Assembly (NCBI RefSeq): GCF_965227735.1
Contig: NZ_OZ245776.1
Coordinates: 6,014,001-6,078,000 of the forward strand
Direction of reading: 5' to 3'
DNA from: Larkinella sp965227735
GTDB lineage: Bacteria; Bacteroidota; Bacteroidia; Cytophagales; Spirosomataceae
DNA length: 64,000 nt
The position numbers and the translations under genes are program-made. The notes under the pieces are model-generated. The model saw nothing but the letters and a program-made list of their open reading frames with translations. It ran no database searches and was not told the origin of the DNA. Shown piece by piece: positions 1 through 9,318 of the stretch. How positions within the stretch are numbered: the stretch's first letter is position 1; every line of letters begins with the position of its first letter.

Positions 1-1133
1 GTGATGGCATACAAATCCAGAATGTTCGCGGGCGAACCGTGCGCCTGGTTCCGGATGATTTTGCCTTTCCCTTTGGCCCAATCGCTCCAGGTTTTCGTGT
101 AATTTTCGAGCAGCAGTTCCGAAATGGTTTCCCGGTAATCGGTCAGCACGCGCTGGTAACGGTCATTTTTTCCTTTTGCAAAAAAGGACACCAGTTGGTG
201 CCGCAGGTCGTAGCCGCGCCGTTTCACAAACTCATTGAACAGGGCCGGGGTCCAGTTGCTTTCGCCCTGGGCGTCGTCCACCTCATACGAATCGTTGAAA
301 AACGCCCGGAGATTTTTCAGATCGTGCCCTTTAAAAGCCGTATCGAATTTTTTGAGGTAATTCTGCGTGGCGGTTTTGGAAAAGTGATCGATCACGTCGC
401 CCTCGCCCCCCGGCCCGGCCCGCTCGACCATCTTGCCGTGCCAGCCCTGAAAAACCGCATACAAAATCCAGGTGCCGTCCGGCGCCGTCCAGTTCAGTTT
501 CCCCGTACTGTCGACGCTGGTGGTCAGGTTGATGACCCGGCCGTTGTCCGAATACGCCATCATTGTGACCAGCGGCAGCGGTTTTTCGAACCGCACCTGA
601 TCGAACGCATGACGTTGCAGATTCGGATTTTTTGCAATCGGCTCGACCAATTCTTTGATGTCGATTTTCTCACCCACCGTCCGAACCATCGGTTTCTGAA
701 TATAAGTTACCGACTCGTTGAGCGTCTCGCCACTTTTCAGCGTAAAGGTTTTGTGAACGACGTACTTGCAGGCATCTTCCGGCGTCACCCACGGTCCGCC
801 AAACGGCCAGCCCGACGCCTGCGCCAGATCAACCCCCAGACCAATCCGACTGGCTTCTTTCAGGGTATGATCCAGCATCGACATCCACTTCGGCGACAGA
901 AAATCGATGAACTGTTTTTCTTCCCCTTTTACGCCATAAATTGGAGTAATTTCGACCCCGCCCAAACCCGCTTTCTGGTATTGGGTCATCAGGTTCGTCA
1001 GGTCTTTCGGGTTCACGGCGCTCCCCATCCACCACCACCGGGTCCAGGGTTTGGCCTGCTGCGTGACGGCTGGCCAGCGGGGTTGGGCAAGAAGGGCGTT
1101 GCTGAGGAGAAGTAAAAAAAGTAATTTTTTCAT
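1..1133 (-). CDS. GH106-like alpha-L-rhamnosidase, C-terminus outside the window
   Basis: The first 377 codons of a secreted glycoside hydrolase run off the left edge. A signal peptide (residues 1-17, MKKLLFLLLLSNALLAQ) precedes the tryptophan-rich WTRWWWMGSAV at about 30-40, then GLGGVEITPIYG and LGVDLAQASGWPFGGPWV, all typical of the GH106 'glycosyl hydrolase' family that removes alpha-L-rhamnose from rhamnogalacturonan and related glycans. It would act in the periplasm or at the surface. GH106 proteins usually exceed 800 residues, so more than half is missing. It is the last gene of a minus-strand run with the GH39-like gene and an MFS transporter. Rhamnose specificity is inferred from family resemblance and from the rhamnose mutarotase gene at 21594. 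Confidence 0.8.
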   Translation of the reverse strand, partial: MKKLLFLLLLSNALLAQPRWPAVTQQAKPWTRWWWMGSAVNPKDLTNLMTQYQKAGLGGVEITPIYGVKGEEKQFIDFLSPKWMSMLDHTLKEASRIGLGVDLAQASGWPFGGPWVTPEDACKYVVHKTFTLKSGETLNESVTYIQKPMVRTVGEKIDIKELVEPIAKNPNLQRHAFDQVRFEKPLPLVTMMAYSDNGRVINLTTSVDSTGKLNWTAPDGTWILYAVFQGWHGKMVERAGPGGEGDVIDHFSKTATQNYLKKFDTAFKGHDLKNLRAFFNDSYEVDDAQGESNWTPALFNEFVKRRGYDLRHQLVSFFAKGKNDRYQRVLTDYRETISELLLENYTKTWSDWAKGKGKIIRNQAHGSPANILDLYAI

Positions 1134-1150
1134 GTGTTTTGAGAGTAAGA

Positions 1151-1242
1151 GCTATTACACAGAGTTTATCAGAGGACATCAGAGTTTATCAAAGTTTTCT
1201 CTGTTAAACTCTGATGTCCTCTGATAAACTCTGTGTAATAGC
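1151..1242. repeat. Long perfect inverted repeat, family A copy 1
   Basis: Two perfect 38-base arms (1151-1188 and 1205-1242) surround a 16-base loop. The arms are built from the words TTACACAGAG, TTTATCAGAGG and CATCAGAG. It lies between the stop of the GH39-like gene and the start of the GH106 gene, so it would form a very stable hairpin in a polycistronic transcript. Related copies are at 5156-5256, 12281-12375 and 18671-18753. There is no T-run, so it is not a classical intrinsic terminator. Confidence 0.9.
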
Positions 1243-1246
1243 CACT

Positions 1247-3651
1247 TCACCACGTCAGTTTATACAACGAAATCCCCTGCCGAGGCAGGTCGGTTTTCAG
1301 CCGGACGGTGCCGTTGGTAACCGCCACCTGCGCGGGTGCTTCGAATTGGGCCAGCTTCCCGGCTTTTTCCAGCGTCGCAATCTGCTCGGGCGTCGGTTGC
1401 TTTGGCGAACCCATTTTTAGCCAGACCGCGTAAGAATTACTGTGGTTTTCGTCGATTCGGTACTGCGTCACCGTCACCTGTTGGGCCGGTAAACCTTTGA
1501 TAGCCAGATCTACCGGCGAAGCGGCCGCCGGAATGTTGTCGTCGTGGTAGTTCCAGACCATCACAGCCGCCGTGTTTGAAGCCGTGTCGCGGGTTGCCAG
1601 GGCGTTGACGTCCGGTTCGGTTCGCCGAACGCTGGAGTCGCGAATCGCCATCGTGTGGTAGGCCATGTTACCGCTGACCTCCACCCGGTTTCCGCGCATC
1701 ATGCCGTACATCCGAAACACGTTCAGCACCGGTTTATCGACGCCGTTGGTCGCCAGATCGCGAAAACCGTAGAACCAGGGCTGTTCTTCAAACTCGAACG
1801 ACCACGAAACCGCGCCTTTGAAATTCACCTGATGCGCATCCGCCAGCTCGTATTTCCGGGCAAACGCGGCCGCCGTATAGCTCGAATACATCGTACCGTT
1901 GCGGTAGGCGTTCTCCGGGTTGGTTTGCATGCCACAAGCCGCGCAACCTTCCGGGTCTGACTCGCCAATGATAATCGGGAGTTTGCTGAATTCGGGATAC
2001 GAAGCCACAATCTGAAAACCGCTTGAAATATCGCGCAGTTGGGTTCCCAGATTCATCCGAACATGTCCATCGACCAGTTTGGGCGACCCTTTCGCGTGGA
2101 AAGCCACAAAATCGAGGGGCGTGCCGGTTTGCCGGTGACGTAATTTTTTCCGCTTCGGCAGTGTTCCAGAAAGGCTTTCAGGAAAGTTGCGCCCCGTTTC
2201 CCCTGCGGCCCCGTCACGTGCGGACCGCCGACTTTGGCCGTCGGCAAGGCCCGCCGAACAGCGTCTACGGAAAAGTCATACAGCTTGTTATATTCATCGA
2301 CCGTGCCGCCCCAGTACGGACTGTCGGGTTCGTTCCAGAGTTCCCAGTACCAGCTTTCGACCTCTTTTTTGCCGTATCGCTTCACCGAATGCCTGACCCA
2401 CTGGTAGATCAATTCGCCCCATTTCCGGTAGTCTTTCGGCGGATACCGCCAGCCGGTGTAAATCTTGTCGTATGGTTGTCCGGGTTGCCAGTCGTGCCCG
2501 TACGGTTGCGGTTTGGAGGATAACGCTTCCGGCATGAACCCCATCTGCGCCATCGGTTTCATTTTCCGCTCGACGTACGTATCGAAAATCTTGTCGACAA
2601 TCGTCCAGTCATACACCGGTTTTCCTTTGGCGTTTTCCGTGTAGGCGTTGGTCGATCCCCATTTCAGGGCCGGTTTTCCGTCGCCGGTCACCAGCAGGCT
2701 GTGCGCCCGGACATACACCGGAACCGGACTCAGCCCGGCCAGTTCAGACAGCAGTTTTTTGCCGTCTTTCATGTAGGTGTAGTTCGGCTCGTCGTAGCCA
2801 AACCACGCCCAAACTGGCTCCATTTTACCTTTGGATTTGCTGAGATCCACCTGAATCGAAACCGGGGGTGGGGGTGTCGGAATGGTCCGCAGGGCTTCTT
2901 TGTAATCGACATATTGTGCCAGATCCCGCAGTGCAATGACCTTGTAACCGTTGTCGTGCAGGTATTTCAGGTAGGCTTCAAAAATAGGCGGGGGCGTTGT
3001 CACCCAGTCGTGCGCGTAGTCGGGAACACCGTGGATCGTCAGCACGACAACCTTGCCGTTTTTTGCTTCCTGAAAGGCCTTGAAAATTCGCTCTTTGTCG
3101 AAATTGTTGGGTTCGGTGGTGCTGAAACTCGGAATCAGGTACGGATAATCGGTTGTTGGGTCATAGGCCCGCGCCCCGCCAACCCGCGCAAACTGGTAGT
3201 TTTTTTCTTTCAGAACCTCAAAGGCAACCGGGTTGGTGCCGTAGCCGGGATACGCAAACGTGGTGAGGGGCCGGTCGATGCCATACGTCTTGCAACGGGC
3301 TTCAAGGGAATCGAGCTGTGCCGTAAACTGTGCTTTCGACAGTTTGGCCACGTTGCTGTGCGTCAGCGTATGATTGGCAATTTCGAACCCCATGCGGTCC
3401 AGTTCCCGCATCTGCTCCCAGCTCATGTATTTCTGCTTATCGGCAAAATCGGGCGGGAATTCGCAGACGTAGAACGTACCGCCAAACCCGTATTTCTTCA
3501 GCAACGGAGCCACCACCGTCGCGTGGGTGACGGGGGCATCGTCAAACGTCAAAACCACGAGTTTATCCGGAATCGGTTTCCGCACGATCTGCGCTTCAAC
3601 GCCAGTCAAGAAACTGATAATCAGAAAAATGACAATACCGATTCGGTTCAT
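1247..3651 (-). pseudogene. Secreted polysaccharide deacetylase fused to GH39-like glycosidase, single frameshift
   Basis: Two overlapping reading frames (2053-3651 and 1247-2107) together encode one protein of about 800 residues. Frame one has a signal peptide (MNRIGIVIFLIISFLTGVEAQ), a NodB-type deacetylase domain (about 25-250; LTFDDAP metal/catalytic motif, NHTLTHSN histidine motif), then a GH39-like barrel with the acid/base motif LWNEPD. Frame two continues the barrel (FVAFHAKGSPKL, candidate nucleophile in IIGESDPEG) and the C-terminal sandwich. The frames join with a one-base shift near 2121-2134, inside C/G-rich sequence: supplying one base gives a continuous VTGKPGTPLDFVAF. This is either a real inactivating deletion or an assembly error. 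Xylosidase-type activity is family inference. Confidence 0.75.
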
Positions 3652-3686
3652 CTGAAAACAAGGAGAGAGGGTTGGTTCGGTTTTCA

Positions 3687-3772
3687 GTTTACGGTATTCG
3701 GTTTACGGTGGCTGACGCATGCTGGCTCAAGAAGCCTAATGCGTCAGCCACCGTAAACCGAATACCGTAAAC
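3687..3772. repeat. Perfect inverted repeat, family B copy 1
   Basis: Perfect 34-base arms (3687-3720 and 3739-3772) with an 18-base loop. The arms are made of the words TTTACGGTATTCGG, TTTACGGTGG and CTGACGCAT. It fills the gap between the MFS gene stop and the deacetylase/GH39 start. Other copies are at 7503-7622 and 51457-51597. Confidence 0.9.
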
Positions 3773-3774
3773 CA

Positions 3775-5094
3775 CTAAGCTACCGGTGCACTTGAACTGG
3801 AGAGTTCGATCAGCTTATAACGCGGAACCAGCAGGTGCATGATCAGCCAGGCCAGCAAGTACCCGAAACCGCAGATCAGGAACATGATGTAATAGCCTGT
3901 TTCCAGGTGCCCGAGTGCCTTGTAATGGTCGAACAGTTTTCCCGCCAGTTTCGAAAAAGCCATGCCGCCAAGTCCACCCGCCATACCACCAATCCCGATG
4001 ACGGAGGCCACGGCTTTTTTCGGAAACATGTCCGAAACCGTCGTAAAAATGTTGGCACTCCAGGCCTGGTGGGCCGAGGTAGCAAACCCGATACTCAAAA
4101 CCGCCAGCCAAAGGCCCATACTGCCCAGATACTGGATAAAAACCGCCGGAATGGCACAAAGGGCATAAATGAACATGGACGTTTTTCGCGCCCGGAACAC
4201 CGGGAACCCTTTTTTAATCAGGTTCAGGGGCAACCAGCCGCCAAAAATACTGCCGATACTGGCAATCGTGTAGACAACGGCTACCGGCAGCGATGCGGCA
4301 CTGCCTTCCAGTCCGTACTCGGCTTTCAGGAAGGCGGGCAACCAGAACAGGTAAAACCACCAGATGGGGTCGGTGAGCATTTTCCCGATCACGAACGCCC
4401 AGGTTTGGCGGAATGTCAGCAGTTTAAACCAGGAAACTTTCTCGGTCGAAGTTTGGTCTTCCGTTTGCTCATCCTGATCACTGTTGATGTAGGCCAGTTC
4501 TTCCGGGCTGACTTTCTTGTGCTTCGCGGGCGTATCGTAGATGGTAATCCACAGGATCAACCACAGAAACCCAATGGCACCGGTGATGATGAAAGCCCAT
4601 TGCCAGCCCCAGAATTCGGCGATGAACGGCACGGAAAGGGGCGCCAGGATGGCACCGACGTTGGTACCGGAGTTGAAAATACCGGTAGCCAGCGCCCGTT
4701 CTTTTTTGGGGAACCACTCAGCAATCGTTTTCACAGCCGCCGGAAAGTTTCCGGATTCACTCAGTCCTAAACCGGCCCGGGCAATGCCAAAGCCGAAGGT
4801 TGTTTTGGCAAAAGCGGTTAACACACCCACAATACTCCAGGCGGTCAGCGAAATGGTATAACCTATCTTGGTTCCGAATTTATCGATCAGGCTTCCTGCG
4901 CCCAGCATCCCAAAGGCGTAGGCGAGCTGGAAAACCACCACCAAATCTGCGTAGTCTGATTCCGACCAGTTAAAATCTTTTTCCAGGTCGCCTTTCAGCA
5001 AACTGATGACAACCCGATCCAGGTAATTAATCGTCGTTGCAAAAAACACCAGAGCACAAATCGTCCAGCGGTACCTTCCAATGGCTTTATTCAT
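3775..5094 (-). CDS. MFS transporter, anion:cation symporter (ExuT/hexuronate-like)
   Basis: A 439-residue inner-membrane protein with 12 predicted transmembrane segments. The N-terminus (TINYLDRVVISLL), GLGLSESGNFPAAVKTIAEWFPKKERALATG and the intracellular loop GAGSLIDKFGTKIGY are characteristic of the ACS family, whose members import hexuronates, glucarate or related organic anions. It sits upstream of two polysaccharide-degrading genes in the same direction, so import of a pectin-derived uronate is a reasonable inference; the exact substrate cannot be read from sequence. Length and start are normal for the family. Confidence 0.85.
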   Translation of the reverse strand: MNKAIGRYRWTICALVFFATTINYLDRVVISLLKGDLEKDFNWSESDYADLVVVFQLAYAFGMLGAGSLIDKFGTKIGYTISLTAWSIVGVLTAFAKTTFGFGIARAGLGLSESGNFPAAVKTIAEWFPKKERALATGIFNSGTNVGAILAPLSVPFIAEFWGWQWAFIITGAIGFLWLILWITIYDTPAKHKKVSPEELAYINSDQDEQTEDQTSTEKVSWFKLLTFRQTWAFVIGKMLTDPIWWFYLFWLPAFLKAEYGLEGSAASLPVAVVYTIASIGSIFGGWLPLNLIKKGFPVFRARKTSMFIYALCAIPAVFIQYLGSMGLWLAVLSIGFATSAHQAWSANIFTTVSDMFPKKAVASVIGIGGMAGGLGGMAFSKLAGKLFDHYKALGHLETGYYIMFLICGFGYLLAWLIMHLLVPRYKLIELSSSSAPVA

Positions 5095-5155
5095 GAGAAA
5101 AAAGAGTAGAATTCAGGTACAGAAAGCAGGTGGTGGTGGTTATCTACTTTGAAAA

Positions 5156-5256
5156 GTTGTTACACAGAGTTAATCGGAGAAAAAGGGAGTTTATCAGAGA
5201 AATTGTTCTATAACTCTGATAAACTCCCTTTTCTCTGATTAACTCTGTGTAACAAC
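5156..5256. repeat. Long inverted repeat, family A copy 2
   Basis: Left arm 5156-5199, right arm 5214-5256, with one mismatch and one bulge. It shares the outer TTACACAGAGTTAATC word with family A but has GAGAAAAAGGGAG as its inner segment, where copy 1 has GAGGACATCAGAG. The inner segment differs between loci while its two arms still match each other. It lies between the end of the export operon and the MFS gene. Confidence 0.85.
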
Positions 5257-5264
5257 AGCGCGTC

Positions 5265-6380
5265 TCACACCGTTTTCCGATACCGCCACGACGCCAGCAG
5301 CAACAGCCCGACGGCCATGCTGGCCAGCACGAAGAATTGGCGGCTGACATCGGCGAAGGTGCTGCCTTTCAGCATGACATTCCGGCCCACTTCGATGATG
5401 TATTTCAGCGGGTTAAGCATGTTGAGCCACTGCGCCCAGACCGGCATGTTCTCGGTCGATGCAAACAAACCGCTCAGGAGAATGAAGAGTACCAACAGGA
5501 AAAACGAGACAAACAGCGCCTGTTGCTGGTTTTCGGCCAGCGTGGAAATCAGCAGACCCAGCCCCACGCACAAAATCAGAAAAAGAAGGGCAAAAACGTA
5601 CATCAAGGCAACGCTGCCCTCGATCTGAATCTGAAACAAAAACCGCCCCAGCAGCAAGCCCACCGTGAATAACCCCAGCCCGACGATCACGAACGGAATC
5701 GACTTTCCCAGAATAAACTCGTGCTTGCGGATGGGCGTTACATTCAACTGCTCCATCGTCCCGATTTCCTTTTCCCGCACGATGTTGAGGGCCGACACCA
5801 AACCGCCCACCAGCAACAGGAGTTCGAACAGAACGCCCGGCACCATGAACGTTTTGTATTCGAGCTTCGGGTTGTACCAGTACTGATTTTCAATGGATAA
5901 CACCTGAGCCGTTCCAGACGAAATCAACTTCGTTTCAGCCACAATATCGCTGCTGAAATCCCGGATGATCGCCGTTGCGTAGCCGTTGGCAATCCCGGAT
6001 TTGGAACCGTCGATGGCGTTGAGCAGCAGTTGAACGGCGGTGCTTCCGGCCTTTTCCAGATCGCGCTCAAAATGGGGCGGAATCACCAGCACCAGGTCGG
6101 CATCACCTGCCAGCAGCGTTTGCCGGGCCTGTTTGTCCGATGATAGATAACCGGTTAGGTTAAAATTGTCGAGGTGCCGGAATTTGCCTACGAGCCGCTG
6201 CGAATACGTCGTATGATCGCCATCCACCACGGCGATATTCAGGTTTTTGACCTCGTAATTGGCCGCGTACGACAGCAGGATCAACTGCATGATCGGCGCC
6301 AGAATCATGATGCGGAGCAACACCGGATTCCGGCGAAGCTGGCGGATTTCCTTTTCAACCATATATCGAATCCGGTTCAT
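5265..6380 (-). CDS. ABC-2 type permease (YbhR-like), exporter subunit 2
   Basis: A 371-residue membrane protein with one N-terminal helix, a large extracytoplasmic domain (about 45-170), and five helices including LLLLVGGLVSALNIVREKEIGTMEQL, the REkE-GTmEql signature of ABC-2 drug/lipid exporters. It heterodimerises with the preceding permease; the start overlaps that gene's stop by four bases (ATGA), which implies translational coupling. With the HlyD, TolC and two ATPases it forms a trans-envelope exporter similar in composition to E. coli YbhGFSR. Substrate is unknown; drugs, cations or envelope components are possible. Confidence 0.88.
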   Translation of the reverse strand: MNRIRYMVEKEIRQLRRNPVLLRIMILAPIMQLILLSYAANYEVKNLNIAVVDGDHTTYSQRLVGKFRHLDNFNLTGYLSSDKQARQTLLAGDADLVLVIPPHFERDLEKAGSTAVQLLLNAIDGSKSGIANGYATAIIRDFSSDIVAETKLISSGTAQVLSIENQYWYNPKLEYKTFMVPGVLFELLLLVGGLVSALNIVREKEIGTMEQLNVTPIRKHEFILGKSIPFVIVGLGLFTVGLLLGRFLFQIQIEGSVALMYVFALLFLILCVGLGLLISTLAENQQQALFVSFFLLVLFILLSGLFASTENMPVWAQWLNMLNPLKYIIEVGRNVMLKGSTFADVSRQFFVLASMAVGLLLLASWRYRKTV

Positions 6381-7483
6381 GACAGGCGGGTTTTTAAGTT
6401 ATGCAGGCTCAGGCCCATGAATACAATCGACATTCCGACCAGCACCAGCGTGGGTTGCCAGAGATATCGCAAACCGGCACCCTTGATCATGATGCCTTTG
6501 ACGATGCTGATGAAATATTTCGCTGGAATGAGGTTGGAAACGAGTTGAAGCGGTTTGGGCATGCTTTCGATGGGAAACATAAATCCCGACAGAAAAATGG
6601 TCGGCAGCAACAGCGCCATCAGCGACGCAAACATGGCAACCAATTGGGTGTCAACGATCGACGAGATGAAAATACCGATCGATAACGACAGAAAGATGAA
6701 CAGCAGTGTTTCGGACAATAGTAGCAGCAGACTGCCATGTAGCGGCACTTTCAGGACAAAAACGCCGAGTGCGATGATGATGCAGCCGTTCAGAAATGAT
6801 AACAACAGATACGGCACGACCTTCCCCAGCAAAACCTGCCCCTGCGTCAGTGGCGACACCATCAGCACTTCGAGCGTGCCGGTTTCGCGTTCGCGGGCAA
6901 TGGTCACGGAGGTCATCAGGGCCGAAACCAGCAGCAAAACCATCGCCATCACGCCCGGCACAAACACAAACGCGCCCTTGAGTTCGGGGTTGAACACCAT
7001 GCGGCTGCGGACGTCGATGGTCAACGGCGGCTGAACGGTCGGGTTGAGGTCCGTGGTGTAATCGCGGATGATCGCCGTGGCATAATTGGTCAGGCTAATG
7101 GCGGTATTTTGCTCGGTGGCGTCCGCCAGCAACTGGATCTGCGCGCTGCGGCCGTGTTCGTAGTTTTCCGTAAAACCGGCCGGAAACACCACCGCCAGTT
7201 TGATCGCCCCTTTCCGAAATGCCCGTTCGATGTCGTCGTTCGAGCGCAGGTTTTCCCGCAATTGAAAATATCCCGAAGCCAGTAACTTGTTGGTAATCTG
7301 CTGCGAGTGCGGGCTTTTGTCGTTGTCGAGAATCGCAATCTTAGCATTTTTGATCTCGTTCGTGAGCGCAAAGCCAAACAGCAACACCTGCACCAGCGGC
7401 AACCCGAACAGGATCAGCAACGTCCGGCGGTCGCGCAGGATGTGGAAGAATTCTTTTTTGACAAATGCAGTGAAGCGGTTCAT
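6377..7483 (-). CDS. ABC-2 type permease (YbhS-like), exporter subunit 1
   Basis: A 368-residue paralogue of the downstream permease: N-terminal helix, large periplasmic domain, then SVTIARERETGTLEVLMVSPLT, the signature of ABC-2 exporters, followed by further helices. The N-terminal FTAFVKKEFFHILRDRRTL is the usual cytoplasmic elbow of this family. It follows the ATPase gene at 7628 after a 144-base gap occupied by a 42-base-arm inverted repeat, an unusual interruption inside an otherwise tight operon. Confidence 0.88.
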   Translation of the reverse strand: MNRFTAFVKKEFFHILRDRRTLLILFGLPLVQVLLFGFALTNEIKNAKIAILDNDKSPHSQQITNKLLASGYFQLRENLRSNDDIERAFRKGAIKLAVVFPAGFTENYEHGRSAQIQLLADATEQNTAISLTNYATAIIRDYTTDLNPTVQPPLTIDVRSRMVFNPELKGAFVFVPGVMAMVLLLVSALMTSVTIARERETGTLEVLMVSPLTQGQVLLGKVVPYLLLSFLNGCIIIALGVFVLKVPLHGSLLLLLSETLLFIFLSLSIGIFISSIVDTQLVAMFASLMALLLPTIFLSGFMFPIESMPKPLQLVSNLIPAKYFISIVKGIMIKGAGLRYLWQPTLVLVGMSIVFMGLSLHNLKTRLS

Positions 7484-7502
7484 AAGTGACGTTGTGTTTT
7501 CA

Positions 7503-7622
7503 GTTTACGGTATTCGGTTTACCGTTTTCGGTAGGCTGACGCATGCTTCTTGGCTCGTTTCTCATCCCTCCGATAGCTGTATGCGTCAGCCTACCGAAAA
7601 CGGTAAACCGAATACCGTAAAC
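7503..7622. repeat. Perfect inverted repeat, family B copy 2, inside the export operon
   Basis: Perfect 42-base arms (7503-7544 and 7581-7622) flank a 36-base loop. The outer part matches family B copy 1 (TTTACGGTATTCGG, CTGACGCAT); the inner segment is extended with ACCGTTTTCGGTAGG, again mirrored exactly in both arms. It separates the stop of the second ATPase (7628) from the start of the first permease (7483). Confidence 0.92.
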
Positions 7623-7627
7623 CGGAA

Positions 7628-8362
7628 TCATTTCGTTGACGTTCCTCGCGCCAGGATCTGGAAAACCGCGTCCATCGAATCCACGGCATAGGCGGTTTTC
7701 AAACCCGATGGCGTATCCAGGGCTTTCATTTTTCCGTCCACCATGATCGACACGCGGTTGCAGTATTCAGCTTCGTCCATGTAGTGCGTGGTGACAAAAA
7801 CCGTCGTTCCGCCGTGGGCGGCTTCGTAGATCAGATGCCAGAACTGCCGGCGAGTGATGGGATCGACCCCGCCGGTCGGTTCGTCCAGAAATACAATTTT
7901 GGGCTCGTGAATCAGTGCCACCGAAAACGCCAGTTTCTGCTTCCAGCCCAGCGGCAGCGAAGCCACGAGAGAATCGCCAACGGATTCAATACCCAGTTTT
8001 TGTAAAATCTGGTCGGTTTTTGCCGGAATGTCCGACCGGCGCAGGCCGTAGATACCGCCGTAAAACCGAATGTTTTCGCGAACCGTCAAATCTTCGTAGA
8101 GTGAAAACCGCTGACTCATGTAGCCAATGCTCTGCTTGATTTTTTCAGACTGTCGATAGACGTCGAAACCGGCTACGGTCGCTTCGCCCGACGACGGTTT
8201 CAGCAAACCGCAGAGCATCCGCATCGCCGTGGTTTTCCCGGCTCCGTTTGCGCCCAGAAAGCCAAAAATCTCACCCTGCGCCACATCGAACGTAATGGCA
8301 TCCGTGGCAATGAAACTGCCGAATTTTTTGGTTAACTGGTGGGTATGAACTGCGTTTTCCAT
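7628..8362 (-). CDS. ABC transporter ATP-binding protein (YbhF C-half-like)
   Basis: A 244-residue nucleotide-binding domain with Walker A GANGAGKTT (about 35-43), a Q-loop, a signature region that reads ASLPLGWKQKLAFSVAL rather than a strict LSGGQ, Walker B KIVFLDEPTGGVDP and the switch histidine in TTHYMDE. It belongs to the DrrA/CcmA class that powers ABC-2 permeases. Only 5 bases separate it from the upstream ATPase gene. E. coli YbhF carries two such domains fused; here they are separate genes. The weakened signature could mark the catalytically weaker site of an asymmetric pair (inference). Confidence 0.9.
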   Translation of the reverse strand: MENAVHTHQLTKKFGSFIATDAITFDVAQGEIFGFLGANGAGKTTAMRMLCGLLKPSSGEATVAGFDVYRQSEKIKQSIGYMSQRFSLYEDLTVRENIRFYGGIYGLRRSDIPAKTDQILQKLGIESVGDSLVASLPLGWKQKLAFSVALIHEPKIVFLDEPTGGVDPITRRQFWHLIYEAAHGGTTVFVTTHYMDEAEYCNRVSIMVDGKMKALDTPSGLKTAYAVDSMDAVFQILARGTSTK

Positions 8363-8367
8363 GATTA

Positions 8368-9291
8368 TCAGGTTGTTGCCTCCGGCTGGGTCATCAAGGC
8401 CATAAACGTGTCTTCGATGCCCGGTCGAATGGCGTGGATTTCAATGTTCTGGTGGTTTTTGTCCAGCAAATAGGAGCCGATTTGCCGGTCAGATACGTTG
8501 GCCGATTTCACCGTCAGGTGCAGAAACTCCCCGAACGCGTAGCAGGATTCCGTAAACGAAGCCAGCCGCAAATCCTGAATGAGTCGATACGTATCAGCCG
8601 CCCGAACAGCAAACAGCGGTTTCGTAAACCGGTTCGTAATCGCCGATGGCGTATCGACCGCCAGCACGGTTCCGGTCTGCATAAAGGCCACCCGGTCGCA
8701 GCGGCTGGCTTCGTCCATGTAGGGCGTCGAAACCAGCGTGGTCAATCCGCGTTCGTTGAGTTTGCCGAGCATATCCCAGAATTCCTTGCGCGAAACCGCA
8801 TCGACGCCGGTGGTCGGTTCGTCCAGAAACAGCACGTCAGGCTTGTGAATCAGGGCACAACAGAGGGCCAGTTTCTGTTTCATTCCCCCGGAAAGTTGCC
8901 CGGCCCGGCGGTTTTTGAACGGTTCCAGTTGCGAATAAATCTCCTGAATCAGGTGGTAGTTTTCCGGGATGGTGGTTCCAAAAACCGTGGCAAAAAACGC
9001 CAGATTTTCCTGCACGCTCAAGTCGGGATACAGCGAAAACCGCCCCGGCATATACCCCACCAGTTGCCGCAAGGCTTTGTAGTCTTTGACCACATCATAC
9101 CCCGCGACCGTCGCCCGGCCGTGGTCGGGTAGCAGCAACGTCACCAGTATCTTGAAAAGCGTGGTTTTCCCGGCGCCATCCGGCCCGATCAGTCCAAACA
9201 GCTCGCCCGGCCGGATCGAAAGGGAGATGTCGGAAACCGCCGGCTTTTCGCCGTACGATTTCGAGATGTTTTCAATGATGATGGCGTCCAT
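8368..9291 (-). CDS. ABC transporter ATP-binding protein (YbhF N-half-like)
   Basis: A 307-residue ATPase with Walker A GPDGAGKTT, a canonical signature GQLSGGMKQKLALCCAL, Walker B DVLFLDEPTTGVDA, and a STPYMDEASRCD switch region in which the usual histidine is replaced by proline/tyrosine context. The last 70 or so residues form a C-terminal extension typical of DrrA-like exporters. It lies 27 bases downstream of the HlyD gene and 5 bases upstream of the second ATPase. It probably supplies the consensus signature to a composite ATP site with its partner. Confidence 0.9.
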   Translation of the reverse strand: MDAIIIENISKSYGEKPAVSDISLSIRPGELFGLIGPDGAGKTTLFKILVTLLLPDHGRATVAGYDVVKDYKALRQLVGYMPGRFSLYPDLSVQENLAFFATVFGTTIPENYHLIQEIYSQLEPFKNRRAGQLSGGMKQKLALCCALIHKPDVLFLDEPTTGVDAVSRKEFWDMLGKLNERGLTTLVSTPYMDEASRCDRVAFMQTGTVLAVDTPSAITNRFTKPLFAVRAADTYRLIQDLRLASFTESCYAFGEFLHLTVKSANVSDRQIGSYLLDKNHQNIEIHAIRPGIEDTFMALMTQPEATT

Positions 9292-9318
9292 GATTTGACT
9301 GTAAACCGAAAACCGACC

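Noticed and set aside
39..1115. 358-residue plus-strand frame at the left edge
   Set aside because: The minus strand encodes a GH106-like protein with a signal peptide over the same bases; the plus frame has no recognisable features.
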